From: JBKPNX01 sp046732855
GTDB taxonomy: Bacteria > Pseudomonadota > Alphaproteobacteria > Geminicoccales > Geminicoccaceae
Length of the DNA stretch: 44,913 bases
Reading direction: 5' to 3'
NCBI GenBank assembly: GCA_046732855.1
Contig: JBKPNX010000154.1
Span: 1 to 44,913 of the forward strand
In this document: piece by piece, positions 27,175-35,989 of the stretch
Numbering within the stretch: the first letter of the stretch is position 1
How the letters are laid out: each line of letters starts with the position of its first letter
The notes under the pieces: generated by a model
Seen by the model: the letters and a program-made list of their open reading frames with translations, nothing else
What the model was told of the DNA's origin: nothing
Databases searched by the model: none
Program-made: the position numbers and the translations under genes

Positions 27175-28184
27175 CCGCTCGCCACCGTGCGCTCGCGCAA
27201 CGCCATTTCCAGGCCCAGCAGGGCCAGGGCAGCCGCGACGAACCACTGGAACCGCTGCGCCGCCACCGTGCGACTCTGCGCATCGAGCTGGCGGCGCGGC
27301 AGGCCGTCGATCCGGGTAGCGTACAGGTGGGCGATCGCGTCTCGGCCGTTATCCGCCGCCAGGTAGACGCCCTGGGCCCGCAGTGCCATATCCGCCAGCA
27401 GGTCGGTGTGCACGCGCGTCAGCACCTCGAAACCATCGTACATCAGGTAGGTCTGTCGCCCGTTGCCGTCCTCCAAGGGGATGCGGGCGCCGTCCGCATT
27501 GCCGACGCCGACGACATACAGCGCAATACCCCGGTCCGCCAGCAGTTGCGCGGCGTGGGTCGGCAGGCTGCCGTGGTCGTCGCCGTCGGTGATCAGCAAC
27601 AGATCGGTGTAGCCCGGCTCGAGCCGGCCGAACGATTCCAGCGTCTGGCGCAACGCATCGCCGATCAGCGTGCCCTTGACGCTCACGCGCGCCGGATCGG
27701 CCTGCGCAAGGCGTTCGAGAAACAGGTCATAATCGAGGGTAAGCGGGCTCTGCAGCGTGGCCCGGCCGGCGAACGTCACCAGGGCGAGCCGGTGTCCGCC
27801 CTCCGCGCGCACCGCCTCGACCAGCTGGCGCACCATGCTCTTGGCGTATTCGAGCCGATTGGGCGCCGCATCCTCGGCGAGCATGCTGAGCGACGTATCG
27901 AGCATGACCACCAGGTCGCGCCCCCGGCGCGGCACGTCCTCCTCGGTCTCGCCCCACTGCGGGCGCATCAATGCGATGACCAGGCACATCGCCGCCGCGA
28001 GCAGGCAGAGAGCCTTCAGCCAGCGGCGGGTCCCACTGATCCGCGGCAGCAACCGCGCGGCCAGCGGCCGCTCGATGAACGCCGCCAGCGACCGGCGCCG
28101 GCGCCAGAAGCCGTAGCCATAGAGCGCGAGCAGAAGCGGCAGCAGCCCGAGCAGGTAGATCGAGGAAAACGCCGCGAAGCGCAT
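27171..28184 (-). CDS. Membrane VWA-domain protein (MxaL/BatB-like)
   Basis: A 337-residue inner-membrane protein. Helices at about 8-24 and 55-73 flank the short RRRSLAAFIERPLAARLLP segment. The von Willebrand factor A domain begins at RDLVVMLDTSLSM, with the MIDAS motif DTSLS at 96-100 and the later metal residues in VKGTLIGDAL and LLITDGDDHGS. A last helix near the C-terminus (FQWFVAAALALLGLEMAL) completes the BatA/BatB topology. The MIDAS suggests divalent-metal-dependent binding. It has no clear ribosome site of its own but starts 6 bp after the preceding stop, so it is probably coupled. Confidence 0.88.
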   Translation of the reverse strand: MRFAAFSSIYLLGLLPLLLALYGYGFWRRRRSLAAFIERPLAARLLPRISGTRRWLKALCLLAAAMCLVIALMRPQWGETEEDVPRRGRDLVVMLDTSLSMLAEDAAPNRLEYAKSMVRQLVEAVRAEGGHRLALVTFAGRATLQSPLTLDYDLFLERLAQADPARVSVKGTLIGDALRQTLESFGRLEPGYTDLLLITDGDDHGSLPTHAAQLLADRGIALYVVGVGNADGARIPLEDGNGRQTYLMYDGFEVLTRVHTDLLADMALRAQGVYLAADNGRDAIAHLYATRIDGLPRRQLDAQSRTVAAQRFQWFVAAALALLGLEMALRERTVASG

Positions 28185-28190
28185 GGCAGG

Positions 28191-29213
28191 CTAGGGCACC
28201 GTGCGCAGACGGGTGTTGATCAACAGGACCTCCAGCAGCAGCAGGGCAAGCCCGGCGACGACCACGATCGGAAAGACGTCGATGTAGGTCTGGTAGCTTT
28301 CCGCGACGTGGCGGGCCTTCTCGAGCCGGTCGATCTCGCCATAGATCGAGCGGAGGGCGGCAGCATCGGTCGCCCGGAAGTACTGGCCGCCGGTCATTTC
28401 GGCGATACGCTGGAGCGTGAACTCGTCGATGAACACCTGGGCCGGCGCATAGCTGATACTGCCGTCCCGCGCGCGGCTCGGCATCAGCGCGATGCCGCGC
28501 GTCCCCGCGCCGATGGTATAGACCTTGATCCCGAGCGCGCTCGCGATCTGCGCCGCCTGGAGCGGCTCGACGTTGCCGGCGTTGTGACTGCCATCGGTCA
28601 GCAGGATCATCACCTTGCTCACGCCCGCGGCCTCGCGCAGCCGCTCGATCCCGAGCACCATGCCGTCGCCGATCGCGGTGCCGTCCTCGTCCGGCAGCGC
28701 GGTGATCTCGACCTGGTCGAGCAGGCCGAGCAGGGCGCGGTGATCGAGGGTGAGCGGGCTCAGCGCATCCGCGTAGCGTGCGAAGGTGATCATGCCGATG
28801 ATGTCGCCGTCGCGGCCGGCAAGGGCGCCGTCGTCACCGGTGACGAAATCGCGAAACGTCGCCTTCACCACGTCCAGACGGGTCGCCTGGGTATCGCCGA
28901 GCTGCAGATCGAGCGCGCCCATGCTGGTCGAGACGTCGACCACCATCGCGATCGCGATGCCCTCGCGCTGGATCTTGGTCGCCTCGACCCCCCACTGCGG
29001 CCGCGCGAGCGCGATGATCGCGAGGACTAGCGCCAACGCGCGCAACCAGGGCAGGGCGCGGCGCAACCGCGCGGGCCACGACGACGGCAGATCCACGAGC
29101 CCCGCCAGCGCGGGATAACCGAGGGCGACCGGCGCTTGGCCGCGGCTGACCCACCACAGCAGCGGCGGCACCAGCAAGAGAAGCAGCAGAGCCTGCGGAT
29201 CGGCCAGCCTCAT
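28191..29213 (-). CDS. Membrane VWA-domain protein (MxaC/BatA-like)
   Basis: A 340-residue inner-membrane protein and paralogue of the next gene. N-terminal helix (LLLLLLVPPLLWWVS), second helix (about 57-71, before ARPQWGVEATK), then a VWA domain with MIDAS DVSTS at 93-97, DGTAIGDGMVLG and ILLTDGSHNAG. A C-terminal helix follows (FPIVVVAGLALLLLEVLLI). The start overlaps the previous gene by 4 bases (ATGA). Two consecutive VWA genes after MoxR and DUF58 genes is the arrangement seen in mxaC/mxaL and batA/batB. Mutations of mxaC and mxaL in methylotrophs block metal insertion into methanol dehydrogenase. Confidence 0.88.
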   Translation of the reverse strand: MRLADPQALLLLLLVPPLLWWVSRGQAPVALGYPALAGLVDLPSSWPARLRRALPWLRALALVLAIIALARPQWGVEATKIQREGIAIAMVVDVSTSMGALDLQLGDTQATRLDVVKATFRDFVTGDDGALAGRDGDIIGMITFARYADALSPLTLDHRALLGLLDQVEITALPDEDGTAIGDGMVLGIERLREAAGVSKVMILLTDGSHNAGNVEPLQAAQIASALGIKVYTIGAGTRGIALMPSRARDGSISYAPAQVFIDEFTLQRIAEMTGGQYFRATDAAALRSIYGEIDRLEKARHVAESYQTYIDVFPIVVVAGLALLLLEVLLINTRLRTVP

Positions 29214-30253
29214 GGCTGATACGCCGTGGCCGGATCGACCAAGACCTGCTCGTCGCCGGTGCGCTCGATGAATTCCCGGACGCGCCGGAGCGCCTCTTCC
29301 ATGTCGCTGCGTTGTGGCCGGTGGCGCGCGAATTTGACCAGATCGAAGCCGGCGAGCAGCGTCGCCAAGAGGCTGCGGTGCGGCGTCAGGGTGCGCTCCC
29401 CGTCAGACAGGCCCGCGACGAACTCCTCGGTGGTCTGCATCAGCGCGCGCAGGCCGAACCGCCAGCCCAGGTAGCGGCGGAGAATCGCCGAGAGCCGCAC
29501 ATAGAACGTCTCGACGCGTTGCGGATCGCCTAGCTCGGCGTGCTGCAGGCGATCGAGTTCGGCCAGCGCGAGCAGGTGCGCCGGCTGCGGCCGCACCGGC
29601 GCCGGCCGCCGGCCCCGCCACCGCCACCACACAATCGCAGCGGCGGCTGCCGCGGCGAGCGCGGCAAGCAAAGCCCAGAGCGCGACCGGCCAAGTGGGCG
29701 GCGGCAGGGACATCGGCGGCGCGATGTCCTTCGGCTCAGTATAGTCGGCGCCATCCGGCACCACGGACGTGACGGTGACCGGCACCGGGTCAGTGCGGAT
29801 CTCCTGCACGGCTTCGTCGCCGCCCTGGCGGTCGCGCACGGCGATCACAAATGACGGAACGGTCAGCGCTCCGACGCTTTCCGGTTCGAGATCGTAGTGG
29901 CGCCGCAGGACCAGCGCGCCCCCTTCCGAACTGCTGTCCGTCGGGCTCTGGGCGACCACCGCAAAGCGGCCGAGGCGATCGGGCAGATCGGGCAGCGCCG
30001 CCACGCGACCGGGCGCCACCTCCAGCTGCATGGTGACCCGAACCCGACCATCGATCGCGAGCTCCTGGCGGTCCGCTTCCAGGACGAGGCGTACCCCCTT
30101 GATGCCGTGCTCCTGCCGGACCGCAGGGCCATCGCCCGCTCCGCTCTGGGCCGCCGCGCCCGAAGCCCAAGCAGCCACCATGCCCGCGATCAGCGCGAGC
30201 AACGGCGCGCGGGCCGCGCCCAGAAGCCATTGTCCGCCTCGCCGCGACTTCAT
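29210..30253 (-). CDS. MxaA/BatD-like membrane protein (DUF4381-type region)
   Basis: A 347-residue protein. The signal peptide (about 10-35, ending ASGAAAQ) is followed by a periplasmic Ig-like domain (residues 45-165: LEADRQELAIDGRVRVTMQLEVAP..., a BatD-type pattern). One transmembrane helix (189-210) is flanked by WRWRGRR. The cytoplasmic helical tail has FYVRLSAILRRYLGWRFGLRALMQTTEEF, characteristic of DUF4381/MxaA-like proteins beside MoxR genes. It probably links periplasmic substrate recognition to the cytoplasmic MoxR ATPase. The gene fills the mxaA position between the DUF58 and the first VWA gene, with an 11-bp and a 4-bp overlapping junction. Confidence 0.8.
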   Translation of the reverse strand: MKSRRGGQWLLGAARAPLLALIAGMVAAWASGAAAQSGAGDGPAVRQEHGIKGVRLVLEADRQELAIDGRVRVTMQLEVAPGRVAALPDLPDRLGRFAVVAQSPTDSSSEGGALVLRRHYDLEPESVGALTVPSFVIAVRDRQGGDEAVQEIRTDPVPVTVTSVVPDGADYTEPKDIAPPMSLPPPTWPVALWALLAALAAAAAAAIVWWRWRGRRPAPVRPQPAHLLALAELDRLQHAELGDPQRVETFYVRLSAILRRYLGWRFGLRALMQTTEEFVAGLSDGERTLTPHRSLLATLLAGFDLVKFARHRPQRSDMEEALRRVREFIERTGDEQVLVDPATAYQP

Positions 30254-30264
30254 TGGGTGCGGCG

Positions 30265-31152
30265 CTAGCGCCCCTCGCGCCGGCGTTTCTCGCGCAGCCG
30301 GAAGAAGCGCATCAAGGGCCGCATGTAGGATTCGCGGGTGTCGACCTCGATCAGGTCGACGCCGAGCGAGCGAAACAGCCGCAGGCGGGCGAGCGCGGCC
30401 GCCTCACGCTGCTCCCGGTAGGCCCGGCGCACCGCGGCGCTGCCGCTGTCGATCAGGGCATATTCGCCGGTCTCGAGGTCGCGCAGCATGATCAGGCCAA
30501 GATCCGGCAGCGCCATCTCCCTCGGATCGGTGATGCAGATCGGCACCAGGTCGTGCCGCTGGTGCACCAGGCGCAGCGGTCCCTCGTAGTCGCGCGCCTG
30601 GAAGTCCGAGATCAGGAACGCGACGGCACGGCGCCGGCACACCTTGTGCAGGTATTCGAGCGCGCGCCCGAGGTCCGTCCCGCGGCCGGCGGGCTCGAAC
30701 ACCAGCATGTCACGGATCACCTGCAGCGCGCGGTTGCGGCCCTTCTGCGGCGCGATGAAGTGCTCGACGCGATCGGTGAACAGGATCAGCCCGACCTTGT
30801 CGTTGTTGCGAATCGCGCTGAGCGCGAGCACGGCGCACAGCTCGGTCGCGATCTCGCTCTTGAACCGGGTGACGCTGCCGAACTGAGCGGACCCGCTCAG
30901 GTCGACCAGCAGCATCACCGTCAGCTCGCGCTCCTCGACGTACTGTTTGACGAAGGGCTGGCCCATGCGCGCCGTGACGTTCCAGTCGATGGTGCGGACG
31001 TCGTCGCCGGGCACGTATTCGCGAACTTCCGCGAACTCCATGCCGCGGCCCTTGAACACGCTGTGGTACTCGCCGGCGAGCGCGCCGTCGACCAGCCGCC
31101 GGGTGCGGATGTGAATGCGCTGGACTTGGCGAAACGTCTCGGCGGGCAGCAT
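30265..31152 (-). CDS. DUF58 (VWA-like) protein, MxaS-like
   Basis: A 295-residue cytoplasmic protein with the DUF58 signature REYVPGDDVRTIDWNVTAR (44-62), then a VWA-like domain with MIDAS-like DLSGS at 84-88. DUF58 proteins are near-obligate partners of MoxR AAA+ ATPases. In methylotroph mxa operons the equivalent gene is mxaS, directly after mxaR. Here it starts 15 bp after the MoxR stop. The C-terminus is strongly basic (RFFRLREKRRREGR). Confidence 0.9.
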   Translation of the reverse strand: MLPAETFRQVQRIHIRTRRLVDGALAGEYHSVFKGRGMEFAEVREYVPGDDVRTIDWNVTARMGQPFVKQYVEERELTVMLLVDLSGSAQFGSVTRFKSEIATELCAVLALSAIRNNDKVGLILFTDRVEHFIAPQKGRNRALQVIRDMLVFEPAGRGTDLGRALEYLHKVCRRRAVAFLISDFQARDYEGPLRLVHQRHDLVPICITDPREMALPDLGLIMLRDLETGEYALIDSGSAAVRRAYREQREAAALARLRLFRSLGVDLIEVDTRESYMRPLMRFFRLREKRRREGR

Positions 31153-31167
31153 GCGCGGTGAGGACGA

Positions 31168-32202
31168 TCAGGGCACGGGGACGTTGTCGAACACCTTCTG
31201 AATCAGATCTTCGCTCCCTACGCCGTCCGCTTCCGCCTCGTAGGTCGTGAGCACCCGGTGGCGTAGCACGTCCATGCCGATCGACTTGATGTCCTGGGGG
31301 CTGACGTAGTCGCGCCCGTGCAGGAAAGCATACGCCTTGGCCGCCAGCGCCAGGTAGATCGAGGCGCGCGGCGAGGCGCCAAAGTCGATGTAGCGGCCGA
31401 CGTCCAGGCCGTGCTGGTCGGGCTCGCGGGTGGCGAACACCAGATCGACGATGTAGCGCTTGATCTTGTCATCGAGATAGACCTCGTCGACCTGCCTCCG
31501 CGCCTGGAGCACCTGGTCCGTGTCGGCGACCGCGCGAATCGCGGGCAACGGCGTGGTGCGCGCCATGCGCTCCAGAATCTCGAGCTCCTCGCCGCGATCC
31601 GGGTAGGTGATCTTGAGCTTGAGCATGAACCGGTCGACCTGGGCCTCGGGCAAGGGATAGGTGCCGTCGTGCTCCAGCGGGTTCTGGGTCGCGAGCACCA
31701 GGAACGGCTGGGGCAGCCGGTAGGTCTCGTCGCCAATCGTGACCTGGTTCTCCTGCATCGCCTCCAACAGGGCGCTCTGCACCTTCGCCGGCGCGCGGTT
31801 GATCTCGTCGGCGAGCAAGAGATTGGTGAACACCGGCCCCTTGCGCACCCGGAACTCGCCCGACTGCGGCTGGTAGATCAGCGTGCCGATCAGGTCTGCG
31901 GGCAGCAGGTCCGGGGTGAATTGAATCCTCTGATAGCCCGCGTGCAGAGCCTGGGCGAGCGAGGTCACCGCCAGGGTTTTGGCGATCCCGGGGACGCCCT
32001 CGATCAGCACGTGGCCGTTGGCGAGCAGGCCGACCAGCAGCCGCTCCAGCATGTAGCGCTGGCCGACGATGACCTGCTCCATCGCGCGGATGACGTCCGG
32101 GCCGAAATGGCTCGCTCGGCCGGCCGCGCCGGCGCCCCGATCGACGGCCTCCAGGGCCGCCCCGGCTTCAACGCCCGCGCGGTCATGCGCATCCGCTGCC
32201 AC
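31168..32202 (-). CDS. MoxR-type AAA+ ATPase, MxaR-like
   Basis: A 344-residue MoxR ATPase, first gene of a seven-gene operon. The Walker A box is GVPGIAKT, with the Ala variant usual for MoxR. Walker B is LLLADEINRAP, sensor 1 ATQNPLEHDGTYPLPEAQVDRF, and the lid carries SPRASIYLALAAKAYAFLHGRDYV. MoxR proteins act with VWA proteins as metal-insertion or complex-assembly chaperones; in methanol dehydrogenase systems MxaR is needed for an active enzyme. I chose the GTG (VAADAHDRAG) because GGAGG sits 7 bases before it; a TTG lies 18 bp upstream. The 233 bp upstream hold no gene. Confidence 0.93.
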   Translation of the reverse strand: MAADAHDRAGVEAGAALEAVDRGAGAAGRASHFGPDVIRAMEQVIVGQRYMLERLLVGLLANGHVLIEGVPGIAKTLAVTSLAQALHAGYQRIQFTPDLLPADLIGTLIYQPQSGEFRVRKGPVFTNLLLADEINRAPAKVQSALLEAMQENQVTIGDETYRLPQPFLVLATQNPLEHDGTYPLPEAQVDRFMLKLKITYPDRGEELEILERMARTTPLPAIRAVADTDQVLQARRQVDEVYLDDKIKRYIVDLVFATREPDQHGLDVGRYIDFGASPRASIYLALAAKAYAFLHGRDYVSPQDIKSIGMDVLRHRVLTTYEAEADGVGSEDLIQKVFDNVPVP

Positions 32203-32453
32203 CTGCTCGCCTCCAAGCAATCCGTGGAATCCGGTTCAGACCTAAGCCAGGGCCGCCCCTACGGCAAGTACTGTCGCGGTCTGCCGACCCGATTGCGCCC
32301 GCCGGGACGCGGCCTGCAGCGAGGCTCGGCGACGCACGGTTGAAGGACAGGCGGGGGTCGCAAACTCAGCGTTCAGCGACGCCACGCAGGAGGTACGCGG
32401 GAGGAGACGCCCAAGGTCGAACGGCTCCAGTCGCTTGGCTTGCGAGTGGGCGA

Positions 32454-33272
32454 TCAGACGCCCAAGACCTTCCGGATGGGCGCGAGCTCGAACCGCTTGC
32501 AGAGCTCGTCGAGCCGGCTCTCGGTACGGGCGAGGTTGACCCGATGGCGAAAGGTGTTGCAAACGCCGCCCCGGATCATCGGCTGATCGGGATCGAGCTC
32601 CCAGGGGTGGAGGTAGATGATCGCGGGCAGCCCGCGCTTGCGGTTCAGCCACTCGATCGCGCGGCAGGTGAGCGAAAAGGGGTAGAGCCGCAGATAGCCG
32701 CCCCCGGCCACCGGCAGCTTCCGCCCCATGACCTCGAGGGTGCTCATCGGAAACTCGAGCAGGCCGTTCGCCATCTCGTAGGGCATGTCCCGCACGTCGG
32801 CCATCTGATGGCGCCCGCGCCGGAGCGGCAAGATGCTGGAATCGTAGCGAAAGCCGAGCCCCTTGATGATCTCGAGCGCCCAGGGCGTGTCGGCCCGGAT
32901 CGAGAACGTCGGAGCCCGATAGCCGAGGATTGCGCCGGGGTAGGTTTTGCGCACCGCAGCCAAGGCACGCTCCAGGTCCTCCGCGAACTCGTCCGGCCGC
33001 TGATGGTAGACCAGGCGGTGGGCATAACTGTGGATTCCCACCTCGTGCCCGCGCGCCGCGACCTCGGCCACGACCTCCGGAAAGCGGTCGGCGAGCCAGC
33101 CGAGAAAAAAGAAGGTCGCCTGCACCTCGTGGCGGTCCAGTATGGCAAGGATCTTGTCCATGCCGGTGTGAAATCGGATCGGATAATCGTCCCATCGGTC
33201 GCGATCGACGACGTGGTCGAACCCGGTGACCTGAAAGTAATCCTCGACATCGAACGACAGGGCATTTTTCAT
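32454..33272 (-). CDS. XrtA-type polysaccharide deacetylase (DUF3473 family)
   Basis: A 272-residue NodB-fold deacetylase. It starts at once with SFDVEDYFQVTGF (metal-binding Asp). The second metal site is HSYAHRLVYHQ, then GYRAPTFS and the C-terminal DUF3473 region (LPVAGGGYLRLYP, IIYLHPWELDPDQP). This is the form found in exopolysaccharide clusters tied to the XrtA/PEP-CTERM exosortase system, acting on N-acetylated sugars. No exosortase, Wzy/Wzx or other glycan genes are next to it here, so it is an orphan in this window. A GGGGGA site lies 6 bases before the ATG. Confidence 0.9.
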   Translation of the reverse strand: MKNALSFDVEDYFQVTGFDHVVDRDRWDDYPIRFHTGMDKILAILDRHEVQATFFFLGWLADRFPEVVAEVAARGHEVGIHSYAHRLVYHQRPDEFAEDLERALAAVRKTYPGAILGYRAPTFSIRADTPWALEIIKGLGFRYDSSILPLRRGRHQMADVRDMPYEMANGLLEFPMSTLEVMGRKLPVAGGGYLRLYPFSLTCRAIEWLNRKRGLPAIIYLHPWELDPDQPMIRGGVCNTFRHRVNLARTESRLDELCKRFELAPIRKVLGV

Positions 33273-33616
33273 CGCCCATCCCCCGACACGCTCGCCTAAC
33301 GGCGGCGCCCCCGTGGAGCCCCCCGCTCGGCATCATACACGAATCGGCGCGGCAGGAAGGGAGACTTCGCAACTAAAACGTCATCTGGAGCAGCCCACAA
33401 TAATCCTTCAGAGCGAAGGTGGAACGAGCGGCCTCTCGCCAGCCAGCTGCACTCGAACCCGGCTCGACAGTCGCAAGGAGAACCTGGCGCCTGGTGATTT
33501 TACCGCGCAGCGGCGCCGGACGGATCGGGATTCGCTTGACCCGCCGCGGGTGACGCACGAGCCATCCTGGACCCAGGCTGCCGATGGCTATGGCCCGGGA
33601 TCCACCCAGCTGGCGA
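33273..33616. other. Non-coding gap, 344 bp
   Basis: Between the deacetylase start and the glutathionyl-hydroquinone reductase stop, both on the minus strand. It should hold the deacetylase promoter; TATGAT near 33333-33338 (minus strand) could be a -10 box but has no good -35 partner. I see no gene or strong repeat. Confidence 0.5.
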
Positions 33617-34585
33617 TCAGTTGCGGTCGTGTGGCCGGTCCCAGTCGATCATCGGACCCTTGGGCACGATGCCACTCGGGTTCACGGTCTCGTGGCTGCC
33701 GTAGTAGTGCTGCTTGATGTGAAAGAAGTCGACCGTCGGAGTGATCCCCGGGTGCTGGTACAGCTCCCGCGTGTACGGCCACAGGTTCGGGTAGTCGACC
33801 AGGCGCCTGAGGTTGCACTTGAAGTGGCCGACGTAGACCGGATCGAAGCGGACCAGCGTCGTGAACAGCCGGATATCGGCCTCGGTGATCGCCTCGCCCG
33901 CCAGGTAGCGCTGGCCTGACAGCCGCTCGTCCAGCGCGTCCAGGGTCTCGAACAGCGCGGTCACGGCCTCGTCGTAGGCCTCCTGTGAGAGCGCGAATCC
34001 AGCCTTGTACACCCCGTTGTTGACGTGCTCGTACACTTGATCGCTGACCGCATCGATCGCGGCGCGGCGCGGCTCCGGGTAGTAATCCGGGCCCGTGGCG
34101 CCAACCCGATCGAATGCCGAATTGAACATCCGGATGATCTCGGCCGATTCGTTGTTGACGATCGTTTGCCGCTCCTCGTCCCACAGCACCGGCACCGACA
34201 CGCGCCCGGAATAGTCGGGCCGCGCCTGGGTGTAGAGCTGATGAAGGTAGTCGAGGCCGTACAGGCGATCGCCGGTGGCGCCGCGGCCTTTTCCGAATTC
34301 CCAGCCTTGATCCCCGAGGTGCCAGTGCACGACCGAGACGCCGATCGAATCCTCGAGCCCCTTGAGCCGGCGCATGATCAGGGTGCGGTGCGCCCAGGGG
34401 CAGGCGAGCGAGACGTACAGATGATAGCGCCCGGGTTCGGCCTTGAAGCCGCCCTCGCCGGTCGATCCGGGGCTGCCGTCCGCGGTGACCCAGTTGCGGA
34501 ACTGGGTCTCGACGCGCACGAAGCGGCCGTCCTTGTTCGGCGGGCTGTGCCGTCCGCTCCAGACGCCTTCGATCAGTTGGCCCAT
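33617..34585 (-). CDS. Glutathionyl-hydroquinone reductase (YqjG/xi-class GST)
   Basis: A 322-residue xi-class glutathione transferase. It starts with QLIEGVW and has the hallmark active site SLACPWAHR, with catalytic Cys62. The C-terminal helical domain shows KAGFALSQEAYDEAV and RYLAGEAITEADIRLFTTLVRFDPVYVGHFKCN, both diagnostic. These enzymes use glutathione to reduce glutathionyl-hydroquinones in quinone detoxification or aromatic degradation. The start was set at MGQLIE with GGGAGAA upstream rather than an earlier ATG giving 27 unrelated residues. It diverges from the nitronate monooxygenase gene. Confidence 0.95.
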   Translation of the reverse strand: MGQLIEGVWSGRHSPPNKDGRFVRVETQFRNWVTADGSPGSTGEGGFKAEPGRYHLYVSLACPWAHRTLIMRRLKGLEDSIGVSVVHWHLGDQGWEFGKGRGATGDRLYGLDYLHQLYTQARPDYSGRVSVPVLWDEERQTIVNNESAEIIRMFNSAFDRVGATGPDYYPEPRRAAIDAVSDQVYEHVNNGVYKAGFALSQEAYDEAVTALFETLDALDERLSGQRYLAGEAITEADIRLFTTLVRFDPVYVGHFKCNLRRLVDYPNLWPYTRELYQHPGITPTVDFFHIKQHYYGSHETVNPSGIVPKGPMIDWDRPHDRN

Positions 34586-34890
34586 GACGGATTCTCCCGA
34601 GTTTGTGGTTTGGCTGGCGTGCGCCGAGCGATCGCCGTTGTGCCGCATTTCCGGCCACCTCGCCAACGACCCGAGACATCGGCGCTCATTGGTGAGGGCT
34701 TCAGTCGTGAAGCCTGTACTTGGTCATGCGACGGTGCCTGTCCGCCGGGATCCGGGGAAAGGTTCGGCGGCAGATTGAGGCGTCACCCGTGCTTCAGTCG
34801 AGGTCAGAGCCCTCCCGAGTCCCGGCGTTGCCAAACGTGGCAGTCAACGCAGATGTGTTGCGGAAAGGCATTGTCTGGGAGCAACCCCCC
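34586..34890. other. Divergent intergenic region, 305 bp
   Basis: Lies between two divergent genes and so should contain both promoters. I find no convincing -35/-10 pair, operator or small gene. The strand composition is slightly less GC-rich than the flanking genes, which fits a regulatory gap. Confidence 0.45.
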
Positions 34891-35910
34891 ATGCTCAAGA
34901 CCCGCGTCTGTGACCTGCTCGGCATCGAGCACCCGATCATCGCTGCGCCAATGGGGCCCAACCTCAGCGACAGCGATCTTGTTGCGGCGGTAAGCGAAGC
35001 CGGCGCGCTCGGCGTTCTACAGGCGCAATTCTGCCCGCCGGAGATGCTGCGCGAGAAGCTGCGAGAGCTGCGACGGCGCACCTCTAAGCCATTCGGCGTC
35101 AATCTGATCCTGCAATTTCCGCATGAGCATCTCCTCGAGGTCTGCCTCGCCGAGGGCGTGCCGCTGATTTCCTTCTTCTGGGGCGATCCCGCGGCGTCGG
35201 TTGAGTTGTGTCAACGTGCCGGCGCCAAAGTGATGCTCCAGGTGGGCTCGGTCGAAGGCGCCCGGCGGGCCGCAGATGCTGGAGTGGACCTGATCGTCGC
35301 GCAGGGTGTCGAGGCCGGCGGGCACGTGGCTGGCGAAATTGGCACCATGGTCCTTGTGCCGCGCATGGTCGATGCGGTGGCGCCGGTGCCGGTGGCCGCC
35401 GCCGGCGGCATCGCCGACGCCCGCGGCATCGTCGCCGCCCTGGCGCTGGGCGCCGAGGCGGTCGTGCTCGGGACGCGGTTTCTGGCCACGCCGGAGGCGT
35501 ACATCCACCCGCTCTATCGCGAGCGTCTCCTGGAGGCGGCGGAGGGAGATACCGTCGTGACGACGCTGTTTGGGCAGGAATGGCCGGACGCGCCGCATCG
35601 AGGGCTGCGGACCGCTCTTGTGAATGAGTGGCTGGACCGGGATGGCAGCGCAGAGGCGCGGGCTTCGGATCAGCCGATGATCGGGACGACGCGGATCGCG
35701 GGGCAAGAGATCCCGTTGACGCGGTTCACGGGCTTCCCGCCCTGCGCCGAAGCCCGGGGCGACATCGATTCGATGAGCCTGCTCGCAGGGCAGAGCGTTG
35801 GCCTGGTCAACGACGTCAGGCCGGCGGCGGAACTCGTTCACGACCTGATCGATGACGCGACCGCCTTGATCCGTCGTCTTACCCGGATACCGGCTGGCTC
35901 AGCTCCGTGA
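34891..35910 (+). CDS. Nitronate monooxygenase / 2-nitropropane dioxygenase family protein
   Basis: A 339-residue TIM-barrel FMN enzyme. N-terminal LLGIEHPIIAAPMGPNLSDSDLVAAVSEAGALGVL is typical. FMN-phosphate contacts are VDLIVAQGVEAGGHVAG and AAAGGIADARGIVAALALGAEAVVLGTRFLAT. The active-site His is probably the one in EAGGH. The enzyme oxidises alkyl nitronates such as propionate-3-nitronate. Relatives include enoyl reductases, so nitronate use is inferred. GGGAG lies 8 bases before the ATG. It is a monocistronic gene; the next gene converges from the minus strand. Confidence 0.9.
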   Translation: MLKTRVCDLLGIEHPIIAAPMGPNLSDSDLVAAVSEAGALGVLQAQFCPPEMLREKLRELRRRTSKPFGVNLILQFPHEHLLEVCLAEGVPLISFFWGDPAASVELCQRAGAKVMLQVGSVEGARRAADAGVDLIVAQGVEAGGHVAGEIGTMVLVPRMVDAVAPVPVAAAGGIADARGIVAALALGAEAVVLGTRFLATPEAYIHPLYRERLLEAAEGDTVVTTLFGQEWPDAPHRGLRTALVNEWLDRDGSAEARASDQPMIGTTRIAGQEIPLTRFTGFPPCAEARGDIDSMSLLAGQSVGLVNDVRPAAELVHDLIDDATALIRRLTRIPAGSAP

Positions 35911-35989
35911 CGACCCAAATTGAGTAGCGTGACGGGCGCATCGACAGGGGGACCTCAGGGCGGCGCGGAGGCGGTCAAGATCGGCGAGG

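Noticed and set aside
27006..29030. Very long plus-strand open frame opposite the VWA and TPR genes
   Set aside because: It is antisense to three clearly conserved genes, is Arg/Asp/Gln-rich, and shows no domain. High GC content creates such shadow frames. The same applies to long frames opposite the MoxR, DUF58, tup, FecCD and OmpA genes.
33333..33338. TATGAT as a promoter -10 box for the deacetylase
   Set aside because: No acceptable -35 box at 16-18 bp; kept only as a remark in the gap entry.
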